Shown piece after piece: positions 15,356-25,610 of a stretch of 64,000 nucleotides of DNA. The notes below the pieces were generated by a model. The model had not been told where the DNA came from, searched no databases, and saw only the letters and a program-made list of their open reading frames with translations. Within the stretch, counting starts at the first letter, position 1, and every line of letters starts with the position of its first letter. A program made the position numbers and the translations under genes. The stretch is from the NCBI GenBank assembly GCA_001643675.2, contig LSRY02000048.1, positions 1 to 64,000 on the forward strand, read 5' to 3'. This DNA comes from Monocercomonoides exilis. Lineage: Eukaryota > Preaxostyla > Oxymonadida > Polymastigidae.

Positions 15356-17613
15356 GAGAGGCAGAATAAGGAGGCACTTACGAAGATGAAGAAGAACATA
15401 CTGAAGCTGACACATGGAAGTATTATTCCTCTAATCAAGCCAGTCTTCCTTCTGCTGCCTTCAAATCTCGTTCAGGAAGAGGAAATCAAGGCAAAGACGC
15501 TCAAAAGAAAGATCTGGCCGAGAGGGAAAGGGAAGAACATGTACTATTTGTTCGAGATGAAGAGAGGAAAGAGTGAGTGAACGGAGCAGGTGCAGCAGAC
15601 ACTGAAGAAGCAGAAGAAGACAGTGAAGATGATGGCAATGACGATAGCGATGATAGTTACGTTAGCGGTGATGAAGACAGTTTGGATATAACACGATCTG
15701 CTGAAACATCAAATGCCGATGAAACATAAAAGACAACAGAAAGAGAAGAAGACTTAACTTCACGCCCTGCCCTGCGCTTCACTCCCAAGCAGCGAAAGAT
15801 GCTTTCATCGGCATCCCAAAATAGCAATCAGAAGAAGTCGCATGTCACTTTCTCACACACCTTAACCATCGTCTGCGGAGAGCTCAGTCCAACCCATCTG
15901 CAGTTCACCTTTCCTTCACCCAAGTATGCAAAGGAAAATGGAGAGAAAGAAGAAGACGAGAACTCAATTGGCTCAGAAGGCAGCAGAGAAGCCAGACAGC
16001 ACCCGCCAGAAGACACAGCAATCACAGCTTGGCGGCTGTTTCTATGTCACGAAGACATCTTGTCTTGTCTGCCATCAGAGCAGCACTCGGCAGAGCAACA
16101 CAGACACACCTCAGAGCAGCTGCAGCGAATGGGTTTGCAACGGTGTCTTCTTCTTCCTCCTCCTCCTCAGCTGGTCTGTCTAACCAGACAGGTTATGCAA
16201 ATATCAATGCCAATGGAAGTGATGGTGGAGGAGTGGATGACTTTGGGATTATCATTCTGTTTGGGAGGAAATGCAGACTGAAGACAGGGCTGGAGAAACT
16301 GTTTTGTGGTCGATGCAGCAGGTTGGGAAGAATGAAGGCGCTGCTTTGCTCCACTCACTCGGAAACGCGCTGTCTCATCTTTTCAACCAGCTTTGACCAC
16401 CTCAGCTCCAAAGTTCACAACCATCCTTCTTCGCATGCTGGTGAAACAGGGAAAGTATTGGCAAATGATGCGAACTCGTTTCTGAGCCTGTTGTGTGGAA
16501 CGAGGCTGTTCAGCTTGGGAGGAGAAGATACTGTGAGAGATGCACAACTGGTGGAGAACATGAGAAAGGAGATGAATGTGTGGAGAGGAGAAGGAAGGAC
16601 AGCTGTTGAAGGAGGGGACGAGGCAAGAGGCACAGTTGAGCTGTTCTGAGAAGAGAGGGGAATCTTCAGCACTATTCCTGATGTGCAGAACAAGATCAAT
16701 AGAAAGAATGATGAACATAATTTCTCTTTGAATGCAGTGGAAAGAGAGTCATATGCAATCAATGCGAATATTCTGCTTGACCCGCTTTTGTTTGCTTCGT
16801 CTGTCTTTTTCGAAGACCAACAACTTCTGCTGTCTGCCTCAGAAAATACAATTTTAGTTCCTCCTCAAAGAACTACATATGTCCCATCCATCGGAGAAAC
16901 TCTGCTCGAACTGACAAATCCATCTTTTCAGGTTGTTCCGCTGTGCATTGAGTATCCACAGAAAGGGGAGCAGCATTCGATTCTGCCTTCTTCTCTCGAG
17001 TTTTCATGAGCGCTTCTTGTCAACGTGTGTCCTCTCCATCTTTCTCATCCACTCACTTCTATCGTCCGCACTCTGCTTTCAAAGATGCTTTCAGTGTCTT
17101 TCACTTCATCTTCCGTGTTCTCCATCCCTTCTTTATTCACCTCCTTCATCACTTCTTTGAAAATTCTCAGTCCACATCATCATCCATCACAACACCTGCC
17201 ATCATCTCATTCTCCACGCAGCCCCTCGGACCTTCTGCCGCGTTGTCCAATCGCCTGCTGCTTTGTCTGCTGGCCACGCGCACTGCACTCACTGCTGTTG
17301 CAACCGCTGCTCACAGGCTGATGGTGAAGAAGGACTTGCTCCCCAAAATATCAGCCATATTCGAGACACACCATGTCCAGAAACCTTCTTCTTCTCCTTC
17401 GATGTTCATTTCTGCCTCTCTCATCCAGCGATTGGAGGTTGTTGGCGCTGCATTCGCACAAGCCACACCTTCCGCTTTTGCTTCTGTCCAGCAAACATCT
17501 GAGTCTCAGTCAACTTCATTGGCATCGAATATAACAACAGATGCACTGGACCTGAGTGGATCTTCAAATTCTGCTGCTGATGAAGCTAATACAACTTCTG
17601 TTGGCATGCGATA
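15356..17613 (+). CDS. Spliced, serine/acid-rich protein; probable continuation of the pocket-protein gene
   Basis: Coding segments in three frames are joined by short splice-consistent introns: 15573-15598 (26 nt, GTGAGT...GCAG), 16038-16078 (41 nt) and 16643-16669 (27 nt). Each restores the frame exactly. The joined product reads through an acidic stretch (DDGNDDSDDSYVSGDEDSLD), FTPKQRKML, HVTFSHTLTIVCGEL, a serine run, GIIILFGRKCRLKTGL, then NAVERESYAINANILLDPLL. A further frame change near 17000 is not resolved, after which RALTAVATAAHRLMVKKDLL follows. TAA at 15734 region is in frame as Gln. I recognise no domain. A candidate 23-nt intron at 15179-15201 and another intron would connect it to the pocket-protein gene, but a separate gene is possible. 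The end is either near 17613-17907 in this frame or at the TGA 17856-17858 in another. Confidence 0.45.
15573..15598 (+). other. Candidate 26-nt mini-intron
   Basis: GTGAGT at the 5' side and GCAG at the 3' side. Unspliced, it introduces a TGA and a frame change; spliced, the phase-1 codon is completed and the acidic segment downstream is in frame. Confidence 0.5.
16038..16078 (+). other. Candidate 41-nt mini-intron
   Basis: GTTTCT...CATCAG. Splicing joins the frame carrying EDTAITAWRL to the frame carrying AALGRATQTHLRAAAANGF in correct phase. Confidence 0.55.
16643..16669 (+). other. Candidate 27-nt mini-intron
   Basis: GTTCTG...CTTCAG contains the TGA that ends the upstream frame. Splicing gives RGTVEL joined to TIPDVQNKINRKNDEH in phase. 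Confidence 0.55.
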
Positions 17614-17858
17614 AATGCATAAGGAACAGCAAGTGGAAGAAGAGGAGAACTTCCCTATCAGATAAAGAAAGACTAATTCTCAGCAATTCTTCCACATCAG
17701 CTTCAGACAAGCGTCACCTCCTCTCAGTTACCTCTCTCTTCTCTTTCGCAATCTCCCTCTCCTTTTCCCTCTTCTCCGTCATTCACATCAAAAAATTCTC
17801 CATCCTTAGTTTTCCTCCCTTTTCCTTCGAATCTCTCTCTCCCACTTCAGAGTCGTGA

Positions 17859-18400
17859 ACGGGTATCTTTTACTTTTTCTTTTCTCCCCCATCTGGAGCA
17901 ATTCCTGAGAATTCTACGATGCGAAGTCTATTTTTTTCAAAATTCTTTCTTTTTTCAAAGGATATTCTTTCATCTTCACCTGCAACTGTCCTCCTTGCTC
18001 TGCTTTTGTTACAGCTACCATCTGATTCATCATCGTAGTCATCATCATCATCTTCTTCTTCTTATCGTATTTCTTCATTTTTTACATCTTCATAAGGAAA
18101 AACAGCGGAAAAAAAAAGAATAGTATTTATGAAGAAATCATCTTCTTCAAAAAATGAAAAGAAAATTATTTGGTGAATGAAGAGAATGAAGATAAAGAGA
18201 AAGATAAATTTATTAAAAACAGAATATTATGAATGGAATTTGGATTTAAAAAAATTGAAGAGATTTTAAAAGAAAAAAGGATAATATGGAAAAGGAGAAA
18301 AGTTGGAAGAGAAGACTTCAACGAGCAGTAAAAGAACGCTAAAACGGAGAAATAATCAATTGTTATTTATCTTTATCATTCCGTCTGCTGCTTCTTTTTC
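17859..18400. other. Intergenic, pyrimidine-rich then A-rich
   Basis: Contains short TCA/TCT runs and AT-rich sequence. No gene is supportable. Confidence 0.4.
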
Positions 18401-19155
18401 ATGGGTGTCCTAAAGCACAGCAACAAACATCAGGGAAGGGATTTAAAAGGTGATGCTTCGAAGAGCTTATCCGTGGTTGGGAAACCACTTGGAAGTGCCA
18501 GGGAGTGTGCAGTGGACGGGCTGATCTGTTGCAGGTGAACAAGCAGCTGTCGACATACACACAGTTGTTCACCTCTGAGCTGGTCGAAAAAAATGGTGAT
18601 GAAGAAGGAGTACATCATGCTGAAGAAGCTTATTGACTTTTTTAAACAAAAAGATGAAAATGGCACGCTGAATCATTTAGTTGCCACATTCGTGGTCATG
18701 AGATGATCGAGGGAGCAGCTGGAACCATCGTCGAACAGGAGCACAGGCGAGGCTGCACTTTGGGTGAAGAGGTTGGCGTGGCATAGAAAGAGGGAGGGAG
18801 CGAGAAGATGAAGAACAGTACAGGTGAGGTGGAGGGAATGGACAGATATGTTGGAAAGGCGAAGGGTGCCTTGGCAAGAACAAACGAGAGGAAAGTTGAG
18901 GTCGATATGATGTTCGGGGAAGAATAAGAGGGAGGAGGACACAGCAAGGTATCCGTCGAGGAAGGAGAAGAGGGAAGAGTAAGCAGATGCGAAGGAGGAG
19001 GGGAAGGAGAACTGGCAGTTGGTGAGGATACAGGTGTTGAGAAAGGCGACAACAGCAGAGCATCTGAGGAGGAAGACATCCAAATGTATAAAAAAGACGA
19101 GGAAGAGGATAGAAGACAGAGAGAGAGAGAGAGAAAGATGAAAAAGAGCAAGTGA
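18401..19155 (+). CDS. Ambiguous gene; plus-strand acidic protein preferred
   Basis: An ATG at 18401 starts MGVLKHSNKHQGRDLKGDAS and the frame runs to a GTGAAC splice-like site near 18533. A 30-nt segment ending in CACACAG restores a frame reading KKEYIMLKKLIDFFKQKDEN. After a further unresolved change, a frame from about 18690 to TGA 19153-19155 encodes a Glu/Gly-rich acidic protein with one TAG and one TAA as Gln. The minus strand is open across 18696-19253 and would encode a serine/proline-rich protein with a hydrophobic N-terminal segment. I cannot exclude that as the real gene, because the strand composition depletes stops on the minus strand. No family is recognised. Confidence 0.25.
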
Positions 19156-19567
19156 AGATTTTCGTTTAATGGAAGCATTTTTTGCGCAAAAAATGAAAAT
19201 TCACAAATTGTATTGTTCAATTTTTTTAATAGTGATTTTTTTTTTATTATCATCTGTCACTTCTTTTGACGAATAAATCAACAAAAGTTCTTTTGTGCAT
19301 TATTTGTTTTAAAATCGAAATAAACTGCAAACTGTGAATTTCTTGTGAAATATCTTGCATAACTATCATATTTTTGTTTTTGTATTTTTTCTAATTGTTT
19401 GTTTTCAACAAATTTTTTGGATCTTCAACATCCATTTAAAATTTTCTTTTCAATAACATTATTTAACAATTCTTCATTTAAGAAATTGATTTATTGAGTA
19501 TTGAAACAATCATTATCATGCTTCTCAAACAAGATAACTTATGTTTTATAATGTTTATTGAATTTTC

Positions 19568-19602
<35 letters not shown>

Positions 19603-19784
19603 AAATTGTTTTTATTTTATGATATTTGTAATAAAATAAATTGGAAACAAATTAAAAACAACAAATAATTAATAATGATAATATTTTAAGCTATATTTTT
19701 ATCAAAATATTAACAAAAATTTTCTAATAAACCCCACCCTTAATAAAAAATCATAATGATCAAACTTCGTAATTTTTTATGATA
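19156..19784. other. AT-rich intergenic with a 31-T homopolymer
   Basis: Holds a T run at 19571-19601. A small palindrome, ACAAAAGTTCTTTTGT, near 19278 resembles one near 21044, so the pair brackets the Merlin-type gene. No gene is visible. Confidence 0.5.
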
Positions 19785-20836
19785 TCAAAAAAAATCACCC
19801 ATATCATTAATATCAGGAATTTCTTCATTTTCATCAACTTCATCATCATCAATTTCCAGTTCAAATTCATCTTCAGATTGAAAATTTATTACTTTTTCGA
19901 TGAATTCTCCGTATGAAAGAAAACCTGATCTTTTCACAATGAACGTTGCAAGCACTCCAGGAATGAACCGCTCTCTCACTCCATATCTTGGAAAAAAAGA
20001 TCGCAAATGTGCCCACATTCCTTCGATAGTGTTCGTATTGGCTTTTGTAACGGGATCAACGTAATGACGTTTGTGGCAGACGGTTTGGTGTGTGTAACCA
20101 ATTTCTCCTAAGCAAGTGTATGCTTTCCACTCGTCGCTGATTATTGTTGTTCCTTCTTTGATTCTATTTTTTATTATAGGGATTAATGTCTCTTTTTTTC
20201 GATTAGGCACAATGACAACGAATTTTTTTCCTAATTCTTCTTCGCCTTTTCGTTCGACCGCTCCAAATATCCACATCAATTTTTTCTGCTTTCCTAATTC
20301 AAAAAATAGTTATATTCACAACAAATAAATTAATATTTATGAAAACAAAATATATATTCGATGTAAAAACCTTTTTTGTATTTCCGTCTCCTCCATGCTG
20401 CTTCATCAATTTCCACTATTTTGCCTTCCCCTCCAATTTTTTCATTTCTGTAATTTAAGTAATTTAACGCTGTCGACCTTGCAACACTTGTCCAGTATCC
20501 AATCGTCATTTGAGATACATTTAACATCATGCCAATTTGCCAATCTTTGATTTCAAGCCAAAACATCAAAAGAATCATCATCACAGTGGAAATAGGCAAT
20601 TTTGAAGACTCCAGAGTTGTATTTTTAAAGCAGGAAACACTTTTCTTGCACTTTGGGCACTTCGGGAATCTTGAATGTCCCCTTCCTTTACAGATATATT
20701 TGACTTTTTTGCAGTGTTGACAAACTGCAAAAACCTTAGGTAAATATTGTTGTATCCATTTCCAAGATGATTCTTCAGATGAAAATGTTTCATACAGCGC
20801 ATGACATTCCTTTTTGAAAGGTTTTTTCCAAGACAT
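19785..20836 (-). CDS. Merlin / ISXO2-type (IS1595-like) transposase, intact
   Basis: Two exons, 20836-20371 and 20293-19785, are separated by a 77-nt intron (20370-20294; GTTTTT...ATTAG). Together they encode 324 residues ending in TGA. The N-terminal part has CQHC and CPKC zinc-binding pairs. The DDE core shows EIDEAAWRRRKYKKG (first D), VVIVPNRKKETL and IISDEWKAYTCLG (second D), then NTIEGMWAHLRSFFPRYGVR (E). The splice joins KKG to KQKKLMWIFGAVERKG, exactly as the family requires. The C-terminal tail is acidic. All catalytic residues are present and no TAA/TAG interrupts it, so it could be active. Merlin elements move by cut-and-paste in the nucleus; flanking inverted repeats are not confidently seen. 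Confidence 0.9.
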
Positions 20837-22929
20837 CTAATTTTTGATCCACAAAAATTTTGTGATCAAACCCATTTTTTATGTGATTTTGAGAAAAAAT
20901 TATATTTTTTATTTTGTCAAGTGGATGCAAAGCGCAGACAAAGTACAAAATATTATTAAACCTAATAAGCAATAGATTGTGAAAATGATTGAAAGAATCA
21001 AAAATATTTGGTATGCTTATTCTATGCTTATGCCAACAAAAGCTCTTTTGTTAATATAACTGTTTATTTTTTCACTTTTTTATTTTGATTATTTAAAACT
21101 TGTTTTATTATGATCAGCAAATTTTTTCTTATCATATCAATATATTTTTATGTGAAAAATAAAAAGAATTGAATAATTTTATGCTTTTGTGTTTTTTCCA
21201 AAAATAATTGATAAACAATAAAAATAAAAAAATTTGACAACATGAAATTCAACATGTTTCAATTAAAAACATTAATATTTTATTTCAATTTTTATATACG
21301 TCATTTGCAAATAATAAATTAATAAAAATAAGAGAAGAATGTACTTTTATTTAAATATGATCAATCACCAGGAATATTTGATATTTGCATTGACTCAGTC
21401 AAATCGATTTTTGTCTGGTTAATCGAATATTACTAATTTTTATCGAATTTCCCTCAATCTCACCGAGGGTGAAATTGTGATTTTTATGATCAAAAGTTGT
21501 GATCGTTCATTTTTTGTATTGTTCGTATTTAACCTTATTAAAGTTATTATTGTTTAATTTTTTAATATGTTACTATTTAATTTGTGTTTTTATTCTCTAT
21601 TTATGGTATTTTTTTTGTGTTTTTCAAGTTTGATTCAGGTTTTTGAAAACTTCACATTTTTGTAATTGTGACGTTGTTATCAGCTTTATCTCTTGAAATG
21701 ATGAAAAAATAGAAAGTATTTTATATAATTAACGTTTGCGTATTATAATAATTATCACTTTTTCATTTTCATAAAATGCTTTCATTTTTCACTTTTTTTC
21801 TTGTGCAGATTGTTTTTTACTCTATTGTTTTTTGATGTTTTGATATTTTCGAACAACAAACAACAAATAAAAAGCTATTTATTCATATTATTCTCTTATT
21901 TGTTTTTTATAAGGAAATCTGAAAGATGTTTTCAAAAACATATGATTCTTTTTTTGGAATGTTCAATAGCGAAATGGGAATTATCAAAATCACATTTTGT
22001 ATGTGACATTAATTATTTAATCTTAATTTAAAACGAATTGAATGAAAATAATTCACGAAAAAATCATTAAATTTGTTATTCTTAAAAATTGAAAAAACAT
22101 CCAATTTAAACAATTATATATTATTTTAATAAAGCATTAAAAGAGAAATAACAAAGTTTTAACTTGAAATATTTTTTGTTCAATTAATGATCAGGAGACC
22201 CAGAATGGAAATGATCGGATGTGACTGAGTCACATCCAATTTGACTGCGTCTTAATGGCATTAGATCAATCTTATTGGATGTTGACCGATCTAATGCCAC
22301 TTGACGCAGTCGAATCAATCAAGTTCTATTTAACCTTAAACGAATTGAGTATGTCAATTCGAATTCATAAAGTCAAAACGTTTTTTGTTTATTTAAACGG
22401 CTTAGACTTAATTAATTCGGTTTTATATTTATTTTGGATCACTGTTTTTCTTCTTTTGTTATGGAAACATTTTGATCTGATTTTTGACATGTTTCATGAA
22501 ACTTAATGTTTAGAACAAATTGACTGAAAAACGTAACTGCGTATGTTTATTTATTAATTATTTTATTGATAACGTGTGGTTTTTTTTCGATCATACATTA
22601 TTATTATGATCCTAAAATTTTTGCATAAAATGTGTTTCAAGCCTTATCTTGAAACGATCTATATTGTTAGTAAGACTCGGACAATCAGGAGTTTAATCAC
22701 AAAGATGAAGCGATAGTTTTTTTCAATTCCATATTTCATTTTCTCTTTTTTTTTATAATTTTAAATTACATTGACTCTTTATTGAAAAAAATGATGAACA
22801 GCTTTTTTTATTGCATATTTTTTAAAAATCTTTCCTCAATTTAAAAAAGAAAATATTCTTAATATCAAAAAGCTTCTGTTTAATATTTTTGAATAGTGAA
22901 TTGATGTTATTGAAAAAATTGTTAAGAAT
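20837..22929. other. AT-rich intergenic
   Basis: No gene is supportable. It includes TGACTCAGTCA-like palindromes near 21393 and a hairpin cluster at 22217-22311, described separately. Confidence 0.45.
22217..22311. repeat. Two adjacent palindromes
   Basis: A 21-bp near-perfect palindrome (GGATGTGACTGAGTCACATC) lies at 22217-22237. It is followed by a hairpin whose arms 22243-22267 and 22288-22311 match over about 24 bp (GACTGCGTC...GGCATTAGATC) around a 20-nt loop. It could be the end of a decayed transposon or a foldback MITE. Confidence 0.6.
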
Positions 22930-22939
22930 ATTAAATGAT

Positions 22940-23240
22940 TATTCCTTTTGGCTTAGCAGTGATTGCAAGGGACTTGAATATGTGTTCTTTTTTGATGATC
23001 CTGCTTTTTCTGATACATTTGAAGATTTTCTGCATGAAGTTGAGGATGAGGAAGCGGTTTGAGAATATAGAAAATTTAAAGAGTCTGAAGCATTTAGACT
23101 TTCATTTTGAGAAAGAGGAATTGATGAAGATAATTGATCAAAACATGAAAATGAAGAGATTTTGGAAGTTGATGAAAAGGAAGATTCAGATGATGAAAAT
23201 GGTGAAGAAAACGCAGGAAAATGTTGAGAAGATGTTCGAG
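22940..23240 (+). pseudogene. Acidic coding remnant, unrecognised
   Basis: A plus-strand frame reads DDPAFSDTFEDFLHEVEDEE and later HENEEILEVDEKEDSDDENG, interrupted by two TGA codons. Similar acidic tails occur in the Merlin and USP-transposase proteins of this window, so it may be a transposon fragment, but nothing diagnostic is left. Confidence 0.25.
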
Positions 23241-23465
23241 AAAATAAATTGGTTGACTTCAATTGATTCGGAAAAAACCAAGCCTGAGAATTGTCAGATA
23301 TCAATCCTTGTTCATCAGAAATGCATCATTCTCGTTCAAGAGAATAAATTTTATTATTATTCCTTTGATCTTGAATTGTTTCAATTTCTTTCTCTCTTCG
23401 CTGCTTTGCTTTTTCAGCTCATAATGTTCTGTGATCACTATCAAAATCATATCAAAAAATAATAA

Positions 23466-23706
23466 TATGTCTAAATTTTTTTGAAAAGTTCCTTTTGTTT
23501 AATTTTCAAATTGAATACAAATTACATATTTCGATCAAATTTCTATTTCCACACATAAAATTTTGCTGTTATAAAAATAAAATCTTGACAAAGTTATTAT
23601 TTCCATTTGAGTTATGTTTCGTTCGTTGGAACATAAATTTTATCGAAATATGAAGGTTTTTTTTATTAGAAAATAAAAGGAACTTTACAAAAAATTTGGA
23701 CACACG
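23466..23706. repeat. Short inverted-repeat unit (MITE-like)
   Basis: About 40 bp at 23466-23505 (ATGTCTAAATTTTTTTGAAA...) recurs inverted at about 23665-23706. A direct relative sits at 28033-28080. The 240-bp unit lies in the 3' region of the neighbouring DDE_4 gene, so the arms may be that element's end or a nested small element. Confidence 0.45.
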
Positions 23707-23932
23707 GTTAACAGAAAAAGAAAAAAAGTCAATAAAAATTAACAACAATGGAATAAAAGTGAAAGATAAGCTTCCAGTTTCTTCCAAAATTGTAGTTATT
23801 GTGGGTGTTAGGGTATTTTCTGGATTGAGTTTATTTGTCATTTTGGCGAAATATCTAGCATTAGCCACCTTCTTTGCATCTGCTTTTTTCAAGTAATCTG
23901 AATATCACTCCTCCAAAAACAATGAATTAGCC

Positions 23933-24874
23933 TCAAAATCCTTGTTTGCGAGTGGATTGTGCAAGATATGAAAGTTTGTTAGGCAGCATACAACGCAAAA
24001 AATAGTCTGCAACTTTCACAACATCAAATGTCCAAGGTTTTCTGAAGACGGTGAAGAGTATTTTGAGTCTTCCGAATGATCTTTTCTCGATAACGCGATG
24101 AGATGCAAGTTCAGGAGTTCCAACTGGCTTTGCAATAATCGCCCCAAGCTCTGGTTTCGCTCCTATGTTAGCAAAATCAGCTAAAATCTTTGTTCCTCCA
24201 AGCTTTTGAACAAATGTGGTGTAATGTTCTTTGAAAATAGTGAAATCGTGAGTTGACCCAGAGTAGATAGAACTTATTGTACTTGCTGTCCCCACCTTGG
24301 GGTTAACTCCCACCTCTACTTTGACATTGCAGATGTGGTGTTTTCCTGTATAATATTTTTTTCCAAACTCCAACCTCCCAACAGGTTTGTTTGTTGGAAT
24401 AACTGTGCAGTCAAGCACAATTCCCACCTCCTTCATTTGTTTTGGACGATCTGGACGAAATGAAAGAAAAAGATTTGCAAGTTGAGGTTTTAAATTTGAT
24501 GCTGTTGAATGAAGAAGTCGAACAGTTGATGTTTGAGATTCGTGTTTTGATTGAGATATGACGTGAGTTAAAGAAATGGAGCCGTGGTGAAGAAAAACTT
24601 ACAAAAGAAAAAGTTGTTCATCCAAAGATTCGATTGACTTTGCACTTCCACGATGTGGTTTAGCTGAGGATGAAAGAAGACGAAGAAACAAGTCGAATTC
24701 AGAACGAATAAACCCAGTCAATCTGAAAAACACAGTTGACTTATCCAAAAATTTCGAACAAGCTATTTCGATGATTGTTGTGTTTTTTTATTCTTTTGTT
24801 GCATGAATATGTGTCGGAATGACATTCCTTTTTTCTACACATTTCAGAACATCCATAAAAGTGTTTTGATGCAT
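23933..24874 (-). CDS. PIF/Harbinger-like (DDE_4) transposase, copy 1, open only with TAA=Gln
   Basis: With TAA read as Gln the frame is uninterrupted from ATG 24874 to TGA, 313 residues. The two in-frame TAA codons are at 24790-24788 and 24601-24599. The N-terminal part has the family's RLTGFIRSEFDLFLRLLSS segment and the helix-turn-helix region DEQLFLL(Q)VFLHHGS, in which the Q is a TAA. The DDE core shows VGIVLDCTVIPTNKP (first D), HHICNVKVEVGVNPKVG, SGSTHDFTIF and GGTKILADFANIGAKPELG (second D). The third acidic residue would lie near the KRSFGRLKILFTVFR block. Compared with copy 2 at 33.9 kb, the last conserved segment (KKADAKKVANARYFAKMTNK) lies in another frame at about 23720-23890 beyond a TGA, so the C-terminus is frameshifted. 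Confidence 0.8.
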
Positions 24875-25605
24875 TATTTCACTCTTTTCAAAACGTCAAA
24901 AACAATGCAACACTTTATTCATCTTTTTCAAATGATCAAATATTAACCCATGATTTGATATCATTGTTTTGACATTGAAAAAACTGTTTTTGATTTATTT
25001 TGTTGGATTAATGTTTGTTAAAATGGGATTGAATATATATAATGCAAAATGATTTATAAAATTTGTTAAATTCTCGTTAATGAATCACAAATCCTGGACA
25101 TTTCATAAATCCTTTAAAATGCAAAATTTTCAGCTTTTATTTAACTTTTAGCTCATCCATTTATTTCAAATCTGATAAAAGGAGCGTTTGAAGTTACAAT
25201 AATTTGTTTTATAATTAAAAAATGAACACAAAACCCGTTCACTTCACATGTTGTATTAAAAATGAAATATGAAGAAAAATTGTTTTTGTGAACACAATAG
25301 TTTTCAAATAGCAATTTTATTAACTTCAAACGTTCACATTATATAATTTGAAACAAATGAATGATCAAGAAATTTATTAAAAGCTGAAATTTATTCACTG
25401 TTCCAGATTTATGACATGCAAATCGGGGAGGAAACCCGTGTCATGAATATTAAAATTGGTTTTTTTTCATATTTCCATTTTTTGTGTTTTTATTTTATTT
25501 CATGAAAAAAAAAAAGAAAAACAGTTAACATTTCTGATAATAAACTTTTATGAAAAAGCAAATAATTCCAAAAAAAGCTGCAGGTACATGGTATTTTTAA
25601 TAAAT
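24875..25605. other. AT-rich intergenic
   Basis: No gene is seen. The string CACAAATCCTGGA at about 25086 recurs near 36618 and might be part of a repeat family. Confidence 0.4.
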
Positions 25606-25610
25606 TGTTT

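Noticed and set aside
18673-19253. Minus-strand serine/proline-rich gene
   Set aside because: Open because the strand is pyrimidine-rich and hence poor in stop codons. Kept only as an alternative in the plus-strand entry; neither strand is certain.
19278-21065. The ACAAAAG.TCTTTTGT palindromes as terminal repeats of Merlin copy 1
   Set aside because: Being palindromic, they match in either orientation, and neither extended similarity nor an 8-9 bp target duplication is visible.
22939-23462. Paired plus- and minus-strand frames of 121-175 residues
   Set aside because: The plus-strand Met/Lys-rich frame and its serine-rich complement are mirror images of an acidic remnant in a third frame.
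24488-24602. An intron starting at GTAAGTTTTTC in the DDE_4 copy 1 gene
   Set aside because: No AG acceptor fits before the next conserved block, and the unspliced frame, with TAA as Gln, reads the family's helix-turn-helix region continuously.
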